Source of the DNA: Candidatus Anaerostipes avistercoris
GTDB taxonomy: Bacteria; Bacillota; Clostridia; Lachnospirales; Lachnospiraceae
Direction: 5' to 3'
Length of the DNA: 64,000 nucleotides
Assembly: GCA_019119895.1 (NCBI GenBank)
Contig: DWWD01000030.1
Span: 1-64,000, forward strand
Part shown: in pieces, positions 1 through 9,206 of the stretch
How positions within the stretch are numbered: the stretch's first letter is position 1
Layout: the number at the start of each line of letters is the position of its first letter
Translations under genes and position numbers: made by a program
The notes under the pieces: model-generated
Databases searched by the model: none
Seen by the model: only the letters and a program-made list of their open reading frames with translations
What the model was told of the DNA's origin: nothing

Positions 1-123
1 AACCAAGAATTAAAGTGAGTTTGTTTTACAGATAGAGTATGAAATATAGAGTGAAAAGCCGTATGCGTTAATAGCGCACGTACGGTTTTGTGTAGGGATA
101 TGGGGAGTAATCCCCATATCTAC
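1..123 (+). mobile_element. 3' end of a group II intron (domains V and VI)
   Basis: Domain V is recognisable at about 56-94. AAGCCGTA (56-63) pairs with TACGGTTT, including the AGC catalytic triad, and TGCG pairs with CGCA followed by the two-base CG bulge typical of domain V. Domain VI is the perfect hairpin GATATGGGGA/TCCCCATATC with a GTAA loop at about 97-120. The intron 3' boundary should fall at the AC near 122-123. The upstream body, including any maturase gene, lies outside the window. Immediately downstream an open MerR reading frame begins with no start codon of its own, so the intron is inside the 5' end of that gene. Confidence 0.8.
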
Positions 124-965
124 TAGAGAAAGACGTAGAAAAACGAACAGGTTTAGCTCGTTCTAATATCCGTTTTTATGAAAAAGAAAAACTCATTGAG
201 CCTTTGAGAAATGAAAGTAATGGTTATAGAGATTATTCTGAAAATGATGTGGAAAATATAAAGAAGATTGCATACCTGCGTACATTGGGAATTTCTATTC
301 AGGATATACGAAGTATTATATCCGAAAAAGTAACATTGCAGGAAACGCTTGAGAAGCAAAATGAAGTATTAAAAAATCAGATTATTGATTTGAATAAGGC
401 GAAACTCATATGTGAAAAAATGCTGGATGAAGAAAATATTAGTTATGAAAAATTACAGGTAGAACAATATGTAGCGGATTTGCATGACTATTGGAAAGAT
501 AATCAAACTGTTTTCAAACTGGATTCAGTCAGCTTTTTGTATATATGGGGGAGTATACTTACTTGGACAACGATCACCGTACTATGCTTAATTATTGGGA
601 TTTTGTCTTATTCTAAGCTGCCGACAGAAATTCCGGTACAATGGAGTAAAGGAGTGGCAGCATCCTTGGTTGATAAAAACTGGATTTTTATTTGTCCGGC
701 TATATGCATCATAATCCGTTATTTATTAAAACCTTTTATTTATGCGAAATTGCAAATGAACAATAATTATGGAGAAATTATAACAGAGTATTTGACAAAT
801 TATATGTGTTTTATTGTGTTGTCAGTAGAAATTTTCTCCATACTTTTTACTTTTGGAGTGGTAAAAAGTGTTGTAGCACTGTTGTTTGTGAACACGGCAG
901 TTTTTATTGGATTGTTAATAGTTGGTTTGGTAAAAATGGATTTGAGAGGAAAAGAAATTTTATGA
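124..965 (+). CDS. MerR-family regulator with DUF1648-like membrane region, 5' end split by the group II intron
   Basis: The frame is open from about 124. It reads EKDVEKRTGLARSNIRFYEK and then GYRDYSENDV, the classic winged-helix MerR N terminus. No ATG, GTG or TTG precedes codon 204, which is already past the recognition helix, so the true start must be in an exon upstream of the intron, probably two to four codons long. A coiled linker (about residues 60-115 of the visible part) is followed by four or five hydrophobic segments containing PTEIPVQWSKG, a DUF1648-type motif. The product is therefore a membrane-tethered MerR regulator, of a kind often linked to small membrane or export genes. 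Expression needs intron splicing, otherwise the gene is silenced. The MerR call is firm; the exact splice junction is inferred. Confidence 0.8.
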
Positions 966-1028
966 TTCAGATTTTAAATTTAATTAAATTGAATATACTT
1001 TCGAATTATAACAATAATTATACAGTAG

Positions 1029-1139
1029 TTAGGTGATCCTTTGTGCCAGGTCAGCGATGTTCTTCTGTATCAATCAGAGGGAAAGCAGGAGTTTCGTCCG
1101 TATGGGGAGCAACCGAAAATCTTCTTTAAACTTGGCTGA
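1029..1139 (+). pseudogene. orphan C-terminal-like fragment, family not recognised
   Basis: An open frame of about 36 codons (GDPLCQVSDVLLYQ ... KIFFKLG) ends in TGA at 1137-1139. It has no start codon and no ribosome binding site. It looks like the tail of a longer protein whose beginning is gone, and I do not recognise the family. It sits in a 530-base stretch between the MerR gene and the next intact gene that otherwise holds only fragments and an inverted repeat. Confidence 0.35.
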
Positions 1140-1150
1140 TATAACTTCCC

Positions 1151-1186
1151 TTTTATACTAATATCATTCATAGTATTAGTATAAAA
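1151..1186. promoter_or_regulatory. 13-bp perfect inverted repeat, probable operator
   Basis: TTTTATACTAATA (1151-1163) and TATTAGTATAAAA (1174-1186) are exact reverse complements separated by 10 bases. There is no T-run, so this is not a terminator. It lies about 55 bases ahead of a good ribosome binding site (AAAGGAGG, 1223-1230). TACT/AGTA half-sites with this spacing resemble operators of redox- or quinone-sensing HxlR/PadR-like regulators, which would fit the flavoprotein and quinol-monooxygenase genes downstream. The regulator is not identified. Confidence 0.45.
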
Positions 1187-1239
1187 GAAAGTTTTGAAGG
1201 ATTTGAAATGTAACACAGATAGAAAGGAGGATATGTCAT

Positions 1240-1335
1240 ATGGACTACCAAAGGATCGATGAATTGTTATTAAAGTTAAAAAGTGCATATGAAGGCATCG
1301 AAGCAGAGACAGAATTAGTAGTAGCGAAACCATAG
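1240..1335 (+). CDS. 31-residue ORF with strong ribosome binding site, probably a truncated gene start
   Basis: ATG at 1240 follows AAAGGAGG at 1223-1230 with correct spacing. The frame encodes a 31-residue acidic amphipathic peptide (MDYQRIDELLLKLKSAYEGI...) ending at TAG 1333-1335. The start signals look genuine but the length and the degraded surroundings suggest this is the surviving front of a longer gene. No family is recognised. Confidence 0.35.
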   Translation: MDYQRIDELLLKLKSAYEGIEAETELVVAKP

Positions 1336-1355
1336 ATACATATTTTGAGCAATGA

Positions 1356-1481
1356 TTGAAAGTCGGGGCCTGCGGCAATGAAGACTGGCAGATTCTGCCA
1401 TTTTGTCCGGACGCCCAGTCAGGAATTGTATCGGATTGTGAAAATGCAAAGGAGTACCGAAGGATCATAGGTTTACAGTAA
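1356..1481 (+). pseudogene. C-terminal-like fragment with Cys motifs
   Basis: A short frame beginning at TTG 1356 reads GACGNEDWQILPFCPD and EYRRIIGLQ, then stops at 1479-1481. The Cys/Trp-rich composition looks like real protein, but there is no ribosome binding site. It may be the out-of-frame tail of the gene that starts at 1240. Its stop codon overlaps the ribosome binding site of the next gene. Confidence 0.3.
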
Positions 1482-1495
1482 GGAGATAAATTTAT

Positions 1496-1822
1496 ATGGT
1501 TACATTTTTCTTAAATATGAAAACTGCAGAGTTTTTAGAGTACAAATACTATCCGGAAGGTCACGAAGATAAAAAACCTGGAATGATTAAAATCCGAATT
1601 GCAGATAACTTTGTTGATTTAGATCCGGCAGAAGAAGACTTCAAGTGTATAACTACAGCTGAAGAGCTAAATGAAATGCGTGACAGTATTAATAGAATGC
1701 GGCTTGAAGAAGGAGAAAAAGAATTGACAGAAGATGAGCTGCCCAGCGCAACAGAAGATGAAGAGTGGTACTATTATGCGGATCATGTCATCAGGCGAAT
1801 ATTTGAAGACTATAATAAATGA
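1496..1822 (+). CDS. hypothetical acidic protein, 108 residues
   Basis: ATG 1496 is preceded by AGGAG at 1481-1485 (10-base spacing); a second Met at 1517 is a possible alternative start. The product is strongly acidic, with many Glu/Asp in residues 40-105, and has no signal peptide or membrane segment. It ends with a WYYYADHVIRRIFEDYNK tail. It resembles small cytosolic proteins of unknown function, and I do not recognise a family. It stands alone between degraded fragments and a truncated flavoprotein. Confidence 0.6.
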   Translation: MVTFFLNMKTAEFLEYKYYPEGHEDKKPGMIKIRIADNFVDLDPAEEDFKCITTAEELNEMRDSINRMRLEEGEKELTEDELPSATEDEEWYYYADHVIRRIFEDYNK

Positions 1823-1885
1823 CACGATGTCAGAAATAACATTCAATGATGAAGCCGGTTTTCAGCCAGAATAGGAGAAGAGAAA

Positions 1886-2170
1886 ATGAAAAGTGTTTTA
1901 GTTCTTTCATCAAGTCCGAGAAAAAATGGAAATTCAGATATTCTCTGTCATCAGTTTATGAAAGGCGCTCAGGACGCAGGACACAAAACGGAGCTGATTT
2001 CTTTATATGATAAAAATACTGAATTTTGCAGAGCGTGTTACACCTGTTTCGAAACAGGGCGGTGTGTCATCAAGGACGATATGGAAAGCATTTTGGATAA
2101 GATGCAGCAGGGCGAAGTGGAAAATACAAAAGCAATGCAGGAAGTATATCAGGCTGGTTATCATGTTTAA
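1886..2170 (+). pseudogene. NADPH-dependent FMN reductase / iron-sulfur flavoprotein, internally deleted
   Basis: The N terminus is the flavodoxin-like fold of the NAD(P)H:FMN-reductase family. SSSPRKNGNSDIL (residues 8-20) is the phosphate-binding loop, and CRACYTCFETGRC with IKDDME (about residues 50-68) is the Cys-rich element. After residue about 73 the protein jumps to GEVENTKAMQEVYQAG, which is the family's usual C terminus. About 90-100 central residues are missing and the frame is preserved. The ribosome binding site (GGAGAAGAG) is intact. A 94-residue product lacking the central flavin-binding sheet is unlikely to work. Confidence 0.7.
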
Positions 2171-2212
2171 AAGGACACACTGTTAAAAATGTAAGAAAGC
2201 GAGGAAAATATA

Positions 2213-2545
2213 ATGAGTATCACAATGAATCTGTATTATACGGGAAAAGACGGGAATGCCCGTAAGTTTGCTGAAGAAATGGAGCAAAGCGGAACTGCTG
2301 CGTTAATCCGCGAAGAAGACGGAAATGAAAGATATGAATATTTTATCCCTATGGATGATCCGGAAACAGTTTTGCTGATTGACAGCTGGAAAAATCAGGA
2401 ATCCCTCGATGTTCATCACGCTTCCTCTATGATGAACACGATTGCGGAGCTTCGGGAAAAATACGATCTGCATATGAGAGTGGAACGGTATGTTTCCGAC
2501 GATGAGGGCATTTCTGCCGCAGACGAGAAATTTATCAAAAAATAA
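2213..2545 (+). CDS. antibiotic biosynthesis monooxygenase (ABM) domain protein, putative quinol monooxygenase
   Basis: The 110-residue length and pattern match the dimeric ferredoxin-like ABM/YgiN family: an N-terminal strand MSITMNLYYTG, a central helix, YEYFIPMDDPETVLLIDSW, and a HH.S motif in DVHHASSMM. Known family members act on quinols, flavins or heme without a dedicated cofactor. It follows the truncated flavoprotein by 42 bases with its own GAGG site, suggesting a former redox-stress operon. The substrate is unknown. Confidence 0.75.
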   Translation: MSITMNLYYTGKDGNARKFAEEMEQSGTAALIREEDGNERYEYFIPMDDPETVLLIDSWKNQESLDVHHASSMMNTIAELREKYDLHMRVERYVSDDEGISAADEKFIKK

Positions 2546-2606
2546 AATCAAAAAGTTGTCAAAATAAAAAACTGTCCGGCAGTCACCGGGCAGCTGATAC
2601 AATATC

Positions 2607-3368
2607 TTAAAGATACAATTCACATTCTTTTCTTTCAGAACAGACTTTTTCCAGCTTCGCACTGACGCCGGCAAGCATATCGCTGTTTATTTTTCGAGCA
2701 GAATGAGGACAGACGGAAATGCATCGCATACATGAAATGCAGGCTTCGCTGTCTGTTTTTTTAGGATCTGTTTGATCAATGGCCTGAACCGGGCATTTTT
2801 CAGCACAGATTCCGCATTTGACACAGTCTTTGGAAGGTTTTGGCACTATGCCGGAACCTCCTCTTTTTTTGTACGGGCGGTCTCCGGGAATTGACGGTTC
2901 CTCCATTTTGCCGGAAGAGATTTTTTCACGAATCTGTCTGGCAAATTCTTTCAGCTGTGCTTCATCCTGAGAATCCGGACGGCCTGCGGCAAACTGGCGG
3001 GCAATGGAATGTTCCGCAATGGTTGCAGCAGCAGATATTACACGGAATCCTGCCTGTTTTGCAGTATCCTGCAGTTCAGCAAGCGTATCTTCATACGCAC
3101 GGTTTCCATATACGCAGACGAGAACGGCTTTTGCTCCATTTCCTTTTATGGCAGCAAGCCGGCTGACTGCCGGTTCCGGCACCCGTCCGCCGTAAGAAGG
3201 TACAGCGATGACAGCAGTATCTTCACCAGACAGAGAAATATCAGAAAAATCTTTCTGTCTGTCGGTCAGATCAATTTGCTGTACTTCTGAATTAAGCTCA
3301 TTTGTTAAAATGTCGGCTGCTTTTTTTGTTCCGCCGGTAGGGCTGAAACAGATTTCATAAAATTTCAT
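2607..3368 (-). CDS. EFR1-type flavodoxin-ferredoxin fusion
   Basis: Residues 1-150 are a flavodoxin domain with the FMN phosphate loop FSPTGGTKKAAD near the N terminus. Residues about 180-245 carry two 4Fe-4S motifs, CVKCGICAEKCP and CISCMRCISVCP. This is the EFR1-family electron carrier of anaerobes, moving electrons between FMN and clusters in the cytosol; its partners are unknown. I chose ATG 3368 (MKFYEICF) because GGAGGA sits 8 bases upstream. A TTG five codons earlier overlaps that site and is unlikely. It is transcribed away from the PAP2 gene and convergent to the ABM gene. Confidence 0.88.
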   Translation of the reverse strand: MKFYEICFSPTGGTKKAADILTNELNSEVQQIDLTDRQKDFSDISLSGEDTAVIAVPSYGGRVPEPAVSRLAAIKGNGAKAVLVCVYGNRAYEDTLAELQDTAKQAGFRVISAAATIAEHSIARQFAAGRPDSQDEAQLKEFARQIREKISSGKMEEPSIPGDRPYKKRGGSGIVPKPSKDCVKCGICAEKCPVQAIDQTDPKKTDSEACISCMRCISVCPHSARKINSDMLAGVSAKLEKVCSERKECELYL

Positions 3369-3601
3369 TTTGTGTTCCTCCAATCATTTTCATTCTGTTC
3401 TGAGAAAGGACAGAATAGATCGTTTTTACATCTTTCGTCAACATATCACCAAAGAAATATAAAGTCAAGCTTTGCACATAATCGAAGATTTCGCTGCATA
3501 TCAATAAGCATATCCTAATGGGTATTGGGGAAAAATCAAAGTATAAATGAAGTTTGGACAGAGAAAAAATGACATAAAGCGACATATTTTTTGATTTTGT
3601 C

Positions 3602-3631
3602 TTGTCAGCAGGAGAGAAATACCGCTATACT
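3602..3631 (+). promoter_or_regulatory. sigma-A promoter for the PAP2 gene
   Basis: TTGTCA (3602-3607), 18-base spacer, TATACT (3626-3631), about 50 bases ahead of the ATG at 3681. Confidence 0.55.
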
Positions 3632-3680
3632 TAGAAGAGATTCAATACAGGGGACAGGGATATGGAAAAGGAGACTTGTC

Positions 3681-4394
3681 ATGGATAGAAATGATATTTG
3701 GAACAAAAAAAAGATTTGGATCATCCCGGTTTACGGCATTCTGTATATGGCGGCTTTTATTTTCCTGGAGAAAAGCAATACTGAGCCGCATATGATACAT
3801 TCTTTTATTGATGATCAGATACCATTTTGCGAATACTTTATCATCCCCTATCTGCTGTGGTTTGTGTATGTTGCCTGTGTATTGTGGTATTTTACGTTCA
3901 GACAAAAAAGAACCAGAGAGTATTACCAGCTGATTGCTACACTGGGAACAGGCATGACCATATTCATCATCACCTGTTTTGTTTATCCCAGCGGACAGAC
4001 ACTGAGACCGGAACTGACAGGGGACGGGATGTTTCTGCGGATCGTAGGAACATTGTATCGGCTTGACACGCCGACCAATGTTCTTCCAAGTATGCATGTT
4101 TTCTGTTCTTCTGCCTGCTGGCTTGCATTGTATGAACACTGCAGGACCAGAATGAGAAAGCAGAAGTATGCTCGGAAAATCCGGAAACAGAAAAGACTGC
4201 TGGCAGGGGTTGGATTGCTGACAGTGGCAATAATATTATCAACTGTATTCTTAAAGCAGCACAGTGTGATTGATGTGGCAGCAGCGATTCTGTTAAATAT
4301 CATTTGTTATCAGATGTATTATAAGCTGATACCGATGCGTTATAGGAAACGGACTCCTTCGGTAGACGAAGGAGAATCGGTATTTTATTTTTGA
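3681..4394 (+). CDS. PAP2-family membrane phosphatase
   Basis: This 237-residue multi-spanning protein has five or six hydrophobic helices and the PAP2 signature. YPSGQTLRP is the first motif, VLPSMHVFCSS the second, with its catalytic His, and QHSVIDVAAA the third. Family members dephosphorylate lipid pyrophosphates or phosphatidic acid at the membrane; the spacing resembles the inositol-phosphotransferase-like subgroup. ATG 3681 (MDRNDIW) has AAAGGAG 10 bases upstream and begins right before the first helix. An upstream in-frame extension to 3591 lacks a ribosome binding site. It stands alone and ends at a shared terminator. Confidence 0.85.
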   Translation: MDRNDIWNKKKIWIIPVYGILYMAAFIFLEKSNTEPHMIHSFIDDQIPFCEYFIIPYLLWFVYVACVLWYFTFRQKRTREYYQLIATLGTGMTIFIITCFVYPSGQTLRPELTGDGMFLRIVGTLYRLDTPTNVLPSMHVFCSSACWLALYEHCRTRMRKQKYARKIRKQKRLLAGVGLLTVAIILSTVFLKQHSVIDVAAAILLNIICYQMYYKLIPMRYRKRTPSVDEGESVFYF

Positions 4395-4400
4395 TTGATA

Positions 4401-4432
4401 AATCGGGCAGGGGATTTTCCCCTGCCCGATTA
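4401..4432. terminator. bidirectional terminator
   Basis: AATCGGGCAGGGGA pairs with TCCCCTGCCCGATT around a TT loop. It lies between the convergent PAP2 and glycosidase genes. An A-run before the stem serves the minus strand; the plus-strand T-tract is weak. Confidence 0.7.
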
Positions 4433-4448
4433 GTGAAAAGAAGGAGAA

Positions 4449-5735
4449 TTACTGGAATAATTTTCCCCAGTAATCTTTATTTGCTTCGATCAGATCGTCA
4501 AGGACGGCTTTAGCAGTATCGGTATCCACGACGGTCCGGTTCAATACCAGGGCTTCCAGAAGTTTCTGTTTGTCCTGTTCGAATAATCCGTCAACGGTCA
4601 GTTTTTCATAAGCATACTGATTTTCCATCATTCCTTTATAGAAAGTTCCGATTGGTTCCATGGAAAGCGGTTCTGCGCCGTTGATTCCCACACGGCAGGC
4701 AACTTCCACCATCATGTCTGGATCGATATTTGGGATGGTTCCGTTATTTTTTGTAATGATCAGGAAAATATCATTTTTATGATTTGCGATGCAGGCAGCC
4801 AGTTCTACAATATAGCGGGCGTGAACGCCTCTGCCAGGCTTGATTTCGTGTTTTGTGCCTTTTAGCTTTCCGGCCTGGATGACTTCGCGCATCATGTTGT
4901 AGGTGCGTTTTGATTTTCCATCCATAACCTCGTTGGCGCGGGTGTATTCCGGATTGCTGGTATTTACCACATGGTTTGGATACAAATAATATTTCAAATA
5001 CGTATTCGGAAGATATTCCGGGAAATCCCTTAAAATATTGCTCATAAAATTATAGGTTTCAATCCATGATTTATCCCAGAGATGTTCATCTTCTCCACCT
5101 TTTTCAAATACATGGCCGTTTAAGAGCTTTTCTTTTACTTTTGGGACAAGATCTTCGCCGGTTTTTTTGTCATAGAGATGGGTAAACCAGCCAAAATGAT
5201 TCAGTCCGAAGTAGCGCGGCTCAAAATCATAGCGGGTGCAGCCAATGAGTTTTCCAAACTGATCCATAATAGAAATCGGCATATCGCAGATATTCATGAT
5301 CCGGTAATCGTCCGGGAATACCCGCTTGGTAGCTTCCGCCACGATGGCGGCAGGATTGGAATAATTTAAAATCCACGCCTCCGGAGACTGTTTCCGGATT
5401 TTTTTGATAAGATCAATGATTTCAGGGACGCTGCGCAGTCCGTAGGCAAATCCGCCGGTTCCACAGGTTTCCTGTCCCACACAGCCGTGCTTTAACGGAA
5501 TTTTTTCATCTTTTTCTCTCATTTCGATCATGCCGGCCCGGATCTGCATCAGGGCAAAATCCACGTTTTCAAATGCCACGGTTTCATCAGTTGTATAGAT
5601 GAATTCTTCCAGTTCCGGATAATATTCTCTTACAAGGATTTTCCCATATTCGCCTACGATATCCTGATGTTCACTGCGGATGTCGTACAGACAGATTCTT
5701 TTTAACGGAAATAAATCTTTGTTGTCGGCCAGCAT
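4449..5735 (-). pseudogene. glycoside hydrolase family 4 (6-phospho-alpha-glucosidase type), 5' truncated
   Basis: 428 residues match GH4 of the GlvA/MalH type: DEKIPLKHGCVGQETCG, the catalytic NICDMPI cysteine and GLNHFGWF histidine, then a natural C terminus (ANKDYWGKLF). GH4 enzymes hydrolyse phosphorylated disaccharides with NAD+ and Mn2+. About 22 N-terminal residues holding the NAD-binding GGGST loop are missing. The open frame starts abruptly at MLADNKDLFPLKRI, next to a truncated divergent RpiR gene, and no ribosome binding site precedes the ATG. A single deletion across a divergent promoter region explains both truncations. Without the dinucleotide loop the enzyme should be inactive. 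Confidence 0.78.
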
Positions 5736-6381
5736 CGTAAGATTCGCGAAAAAACTGGGATTTCGCGGGTTTGCGGAAATGAAAGTCTACTTGAAAATGA
5801 CAGTGGAAAGTAATCGGGATGACCTGTCGGAAAACAATGCTGTACAGATTCTTTGTGATAGTTATATCAATGCCATTCATAAAATACGGGATGAGAATTT
5901 TGATGAGATTTTTGAAATGATGTTTCAGGCAAGGAGAATTTACATTTATGGTTCCGGGCAGGTACAAAACAGCATTGCGAAGGAATTATACCGGCTGTTC
6001 AGCAACGAAGGGGTTTATCTGTATCCCCTGGATCACACGGTAAACTATGAAGCGCTCTGTAAAAATATGAAGCAGGAAGATCTGGTCATGATCATCACCT
6101 TAAGCGGGAAATCTCCGGAAACTTTGAAGCTGGCGAAATTCCTGAATATGCAGGGAATTCCGTTTATTTCCATTACAAAGCTGCAGCAGAACCCGGTGGC
6201 GATGCTGAGCAATGCCAGTATTTTTTTCCAGACTTCTCAGTATGAAATCATCTCAAAAGCGATAGATTCCAGCAGTGTCCTGTTCCTTATATGTGAGATT
6301 CTGGCACTGAAATATCAGAATTTTATAAAGAAGAAACAGGAGCAGGCGGTCTCCGCGGGAGAAACAGGGGATCAGGAATAA
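5736..6381 (+). pseudogene. RpiR/MurR-family regulator, 5' truncated
   Basis: The sequence enters in the middle of the helix-turn-helix (SIVRFAKKLGFRGFAEMK) and continues through a complete SIS sugar-phosphate domain (IYIYGSGQVQNSIAKELY, ITLSGKSPETLKLAKF). The first 45 or so residues expected of the family are absent; the frame upstream is antisense to the glycosidase. A possible ATG at 5680 has no ribosome binding site. This would have been the local regulator of the alpha-glucoside genes on both sides. It ends with a good terminator. Confidence 0.75.
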
Positions 6382-6403
6382 ACAAAATAAAAAGGAACAC
6401 GAT

Positions 6404-6446
6404 AAGCTCTCAGAAGAGGAATATAAACTTCTGAGAGCTTTTTTGT
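6404..6446 (+). terminator. rho-independent terminator after rpiR remnant
   Basis: AAGCTCTCAGAAG (6404-6416) pairs with CTTCTGAGAGCTT (6428-6440), followed by a T-run. Confidence 0.8.
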
Positions 6447-6563
6447 GGGCGAAGGAAAGCCTCTGCAGCTATGTATTGATAAAAAAAACACAATATGATA
6501 TTAGTTTCGCAAAATGTGATAAAGTGCAAAATATGCAACAAGAATCTAAGGAGTCCTAATGGA

Positions 6564-6592
6564 TTGAAAAGGCAGATATGCTTGTTTATAAT
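6564..6592 (+). promoter_or_regulatory. consensus sigma-A promoter of the broken PTS gene
   Basis: TTGAAA (6564-6569), 17-base spacer, TATAAT (6587-6592). The promoter is well preserved although the gene it drives is broken, which suggests recent decay. The 200 bases upstream, from the terminator to here, hold no gene. Confidence 0.7.
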
Positions 6593-6653
6593 GCATTTTG
6601 TCAATTAACTTCGAAGATTCATTTGGCGAAAAAATTATGGAGGATGAAGCTAT

Positions 6654-7745
<1,092 letters not shown>

Positions 7746-7769
7746 GAACAGGAATAAGAAGGTGAAAAA

Positions 7770-8237
7770 ATGCTGAGAAATGGTTGGAAATCAATATTAT
7801 ATTTAAATGGACTGCAGGTTGCCCAGTATGCGTTTATTGTCATAGCAGCGGTTATAGGAATTGCTGTGTACGGGCTGTATGGGGTAAAATCAGGTGAAAT
7901 ATTTGAAAGTCCTGTACTGACGGTACAGATACTTCTGGTTTTTTCCTATCCTTTCTGCTATTTGCTGTTAAAGAATATACGAAAAAATATGGAAGAAGAT
8001 CCGGATGCTCAGAGAGCACCCCTGTGGTTTCTGCTGATCCTGCAGCTTTCGTCTCTGAATATGGTGATGATTCTACTCTTTGGTTTTGGGATTCTGCAGA
8101 CATATGGGAAATCTTTTTTTACAAAAGAAGCGTTTAAGATATCTCCGCAGAATAGATCACTGATGATCAGTATGATTCCTCTGGCATTTCTCTATGCATT
8201 GATCTTGTTTGTGAGAGTTCGACTGAATATGATATAA
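7770..8237 (+). CDS. hypothetical four-helix membrane protein
   Basis: This 155-residue protein has four hydrophobic helices (about residues 17-37, 48-66, 84-108 and 131-150) with short charged loops and a positive C-terminal end. The ribosome binding site is AGAAGGTG, 7 bases before the ATG. It follows the broken PTS/GH4 gene by 24 bases and may once have been the last gene of that operon. No family is recognised. Confidence 0.65.
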   Translation: MLRNGWKSILYLNGLQVAQYAFIVIAAVIGIAVYGLYGVKSGEIFESPVLTVQILLVFSYPFCYLLLKNIRKNMEEDPDAQRAPLWFLLILQLSSLNMVMILLFGFGILQTYGKSFFTKEAFKISPQNRSLMISMIPLAFLYALILFVRVRLNMI

Positions 8238-8248
8238 AGAAAAAAGCA

Positions 8249-8293
8249 GAGCCGGCAGGACAGCTTATTTGCTGATCCTGCCGGCTCCGTCTT
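8249..8293. terminator. strong hairpin between convergent genes
   Basis: GAGCCGGCAGGA (8249-8260) pairs with TCCTGCCGGCTC (8276-8287). Flanking A and T tracts suit termination from both sides. Confidence 0.8.
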
Positions 8294-8295
8294 TA

Positions 8296-9057
8296 TTAAG
8301 AATTCTGATTCTGACAATAGAGACAATACTTATAATACAAAAGCTCAATCAGAAATACAAAGGAACTGATTGGAAAGAATTCATAATTGTCTTTCAGATC
8401 CTGTGTCACAAGCGGAGCAAAATTTAAAACCACATGAGCGGATTTTGCCAGAGAAGAATCTGCATTAGCAGTGATCACGATCAGTTTCGGATTTTTCTGA
8501 AGAATTTCTTCCGCATACCGGATGGTCTCCGTATTTTCCCCGCTGACTGAGAAAATAATCATCACATCATCAGGGCGTGCATTGTGTATGAATGTATTCA
8601 TTTCACCGGGTCCGTTCAGCAGATTGATGATCAGGTCCGCTTTAAACATGCCTTCTTTCAATATCTGCATGCCGCTTTTGACAAAAAATCCCTGACCATA
8701 GGCAAAAACACGTTCTGCTTCGAATAAAGTGCGGCATACTTCTGAAAAATCAGTATTCTGCAGAATATGAATGGTGTAAGCATACTGATCGCAGATACTT
8801 CGGACATTCTGCTCGTTTAAAGATGGTTCGGTGTGCAGTTCCTCTTTTAAAAGATATTTCAGATCGCTGTAACCGCTCAGTCCAATTTTCTTGGAAAACC
8901 GAAGGATCGTAGTGCGGGAAACCAGACATTTTTTTGCAAGTGCTTCAATCGAAAGCGTTTCACATTCCTGCTTATGATTTGCAATATAATTCCAGATTAA
9001 AATATCATTTTCATTTAGTTCATCATGGTGCTGAAAAACCAGTTCATTTAATTTCAT
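8296..9057 (-). CDS. RpiR/MurR-family transcriptional regulator (complete)
   Basis: 253 residues: an N-terminal RpiR helix-turn-helix (residues 1-75, LSIEALAKKCLVSRTTILRF) and a SIS domain (about 105-230, VFAYGQGFFVKSG and IIFSVSGENTETIRYAEE) that senses a phosphosugar. GGAGGAG lies 7 bases before the ATG. It is complete, unlike the sibling at 5736, and may have regulated the decayed alpha-glucoside operon, to which it is convergent. The inducer is unknown. Confidence 0.88.
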   Translation of the reverse strand: MKLNELVFQHHDELNENDILIWNYIANHKQECETLSIEALAKKCLVSRTTILRFSKKIGLSGYSDLKYLLKEELHTEPSLNEQNVRSICDQYAYTIHILQNTDFSEVCRTLFEAERVFAYGQGFFVKSGMQILKEGMFKADLIINLLNGPGEMNTFIHNARPDDVMIIFSVSGENTETIRYAEEILQKNPKLIVITANADSSLAKSAHVVLNFAPLVTQDLKDNYEFFPISSFVFLIELLYYKYCLYCQNQNS

Positions 9058-9134
9058 TGATGCTCCTCCAATTTATTATGATTATAGCGGATAAGGGGCC
9101 CGATGGCAAATGCTTCAGAGAGTGATGATTTATC

Positions 9135-9165
9135 TTGACCTGAAGTGAAGTTTAAGTGGTAAAAT
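9135..9165 (+). promoter_or_regulatory. promoter with MerR-type long spacer
   Basis: TTGACC (9135-9140) and TAAAAT (9160-9165) are 19 bases apart. The spacer contains CTGAAG ... TTTAAG half-sites, as in promoters distorted and activated by MerR-family proteins. It lies 42 bases ahead of the DUF362 gene. Confidence 0.4.
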
Positions 9166-9206
9166 AAACATATAACAGTTGAGATCATGAAAAGGAGGGA
9201 ATGATC

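Noticed and set aside
1070-1468. 132-residue minus-strand open frame
   Set aside because: No ribosome binding site, odd composition, and it lies antisense to protein-like fragments and the inverted repeat.
4349-4376. CTCCTTCG/CGAAGGAG hairpin near the end of the PAP2 gene
   Set aside because: It lies inside the coding region; the real terminator is the longer stem at 4401.
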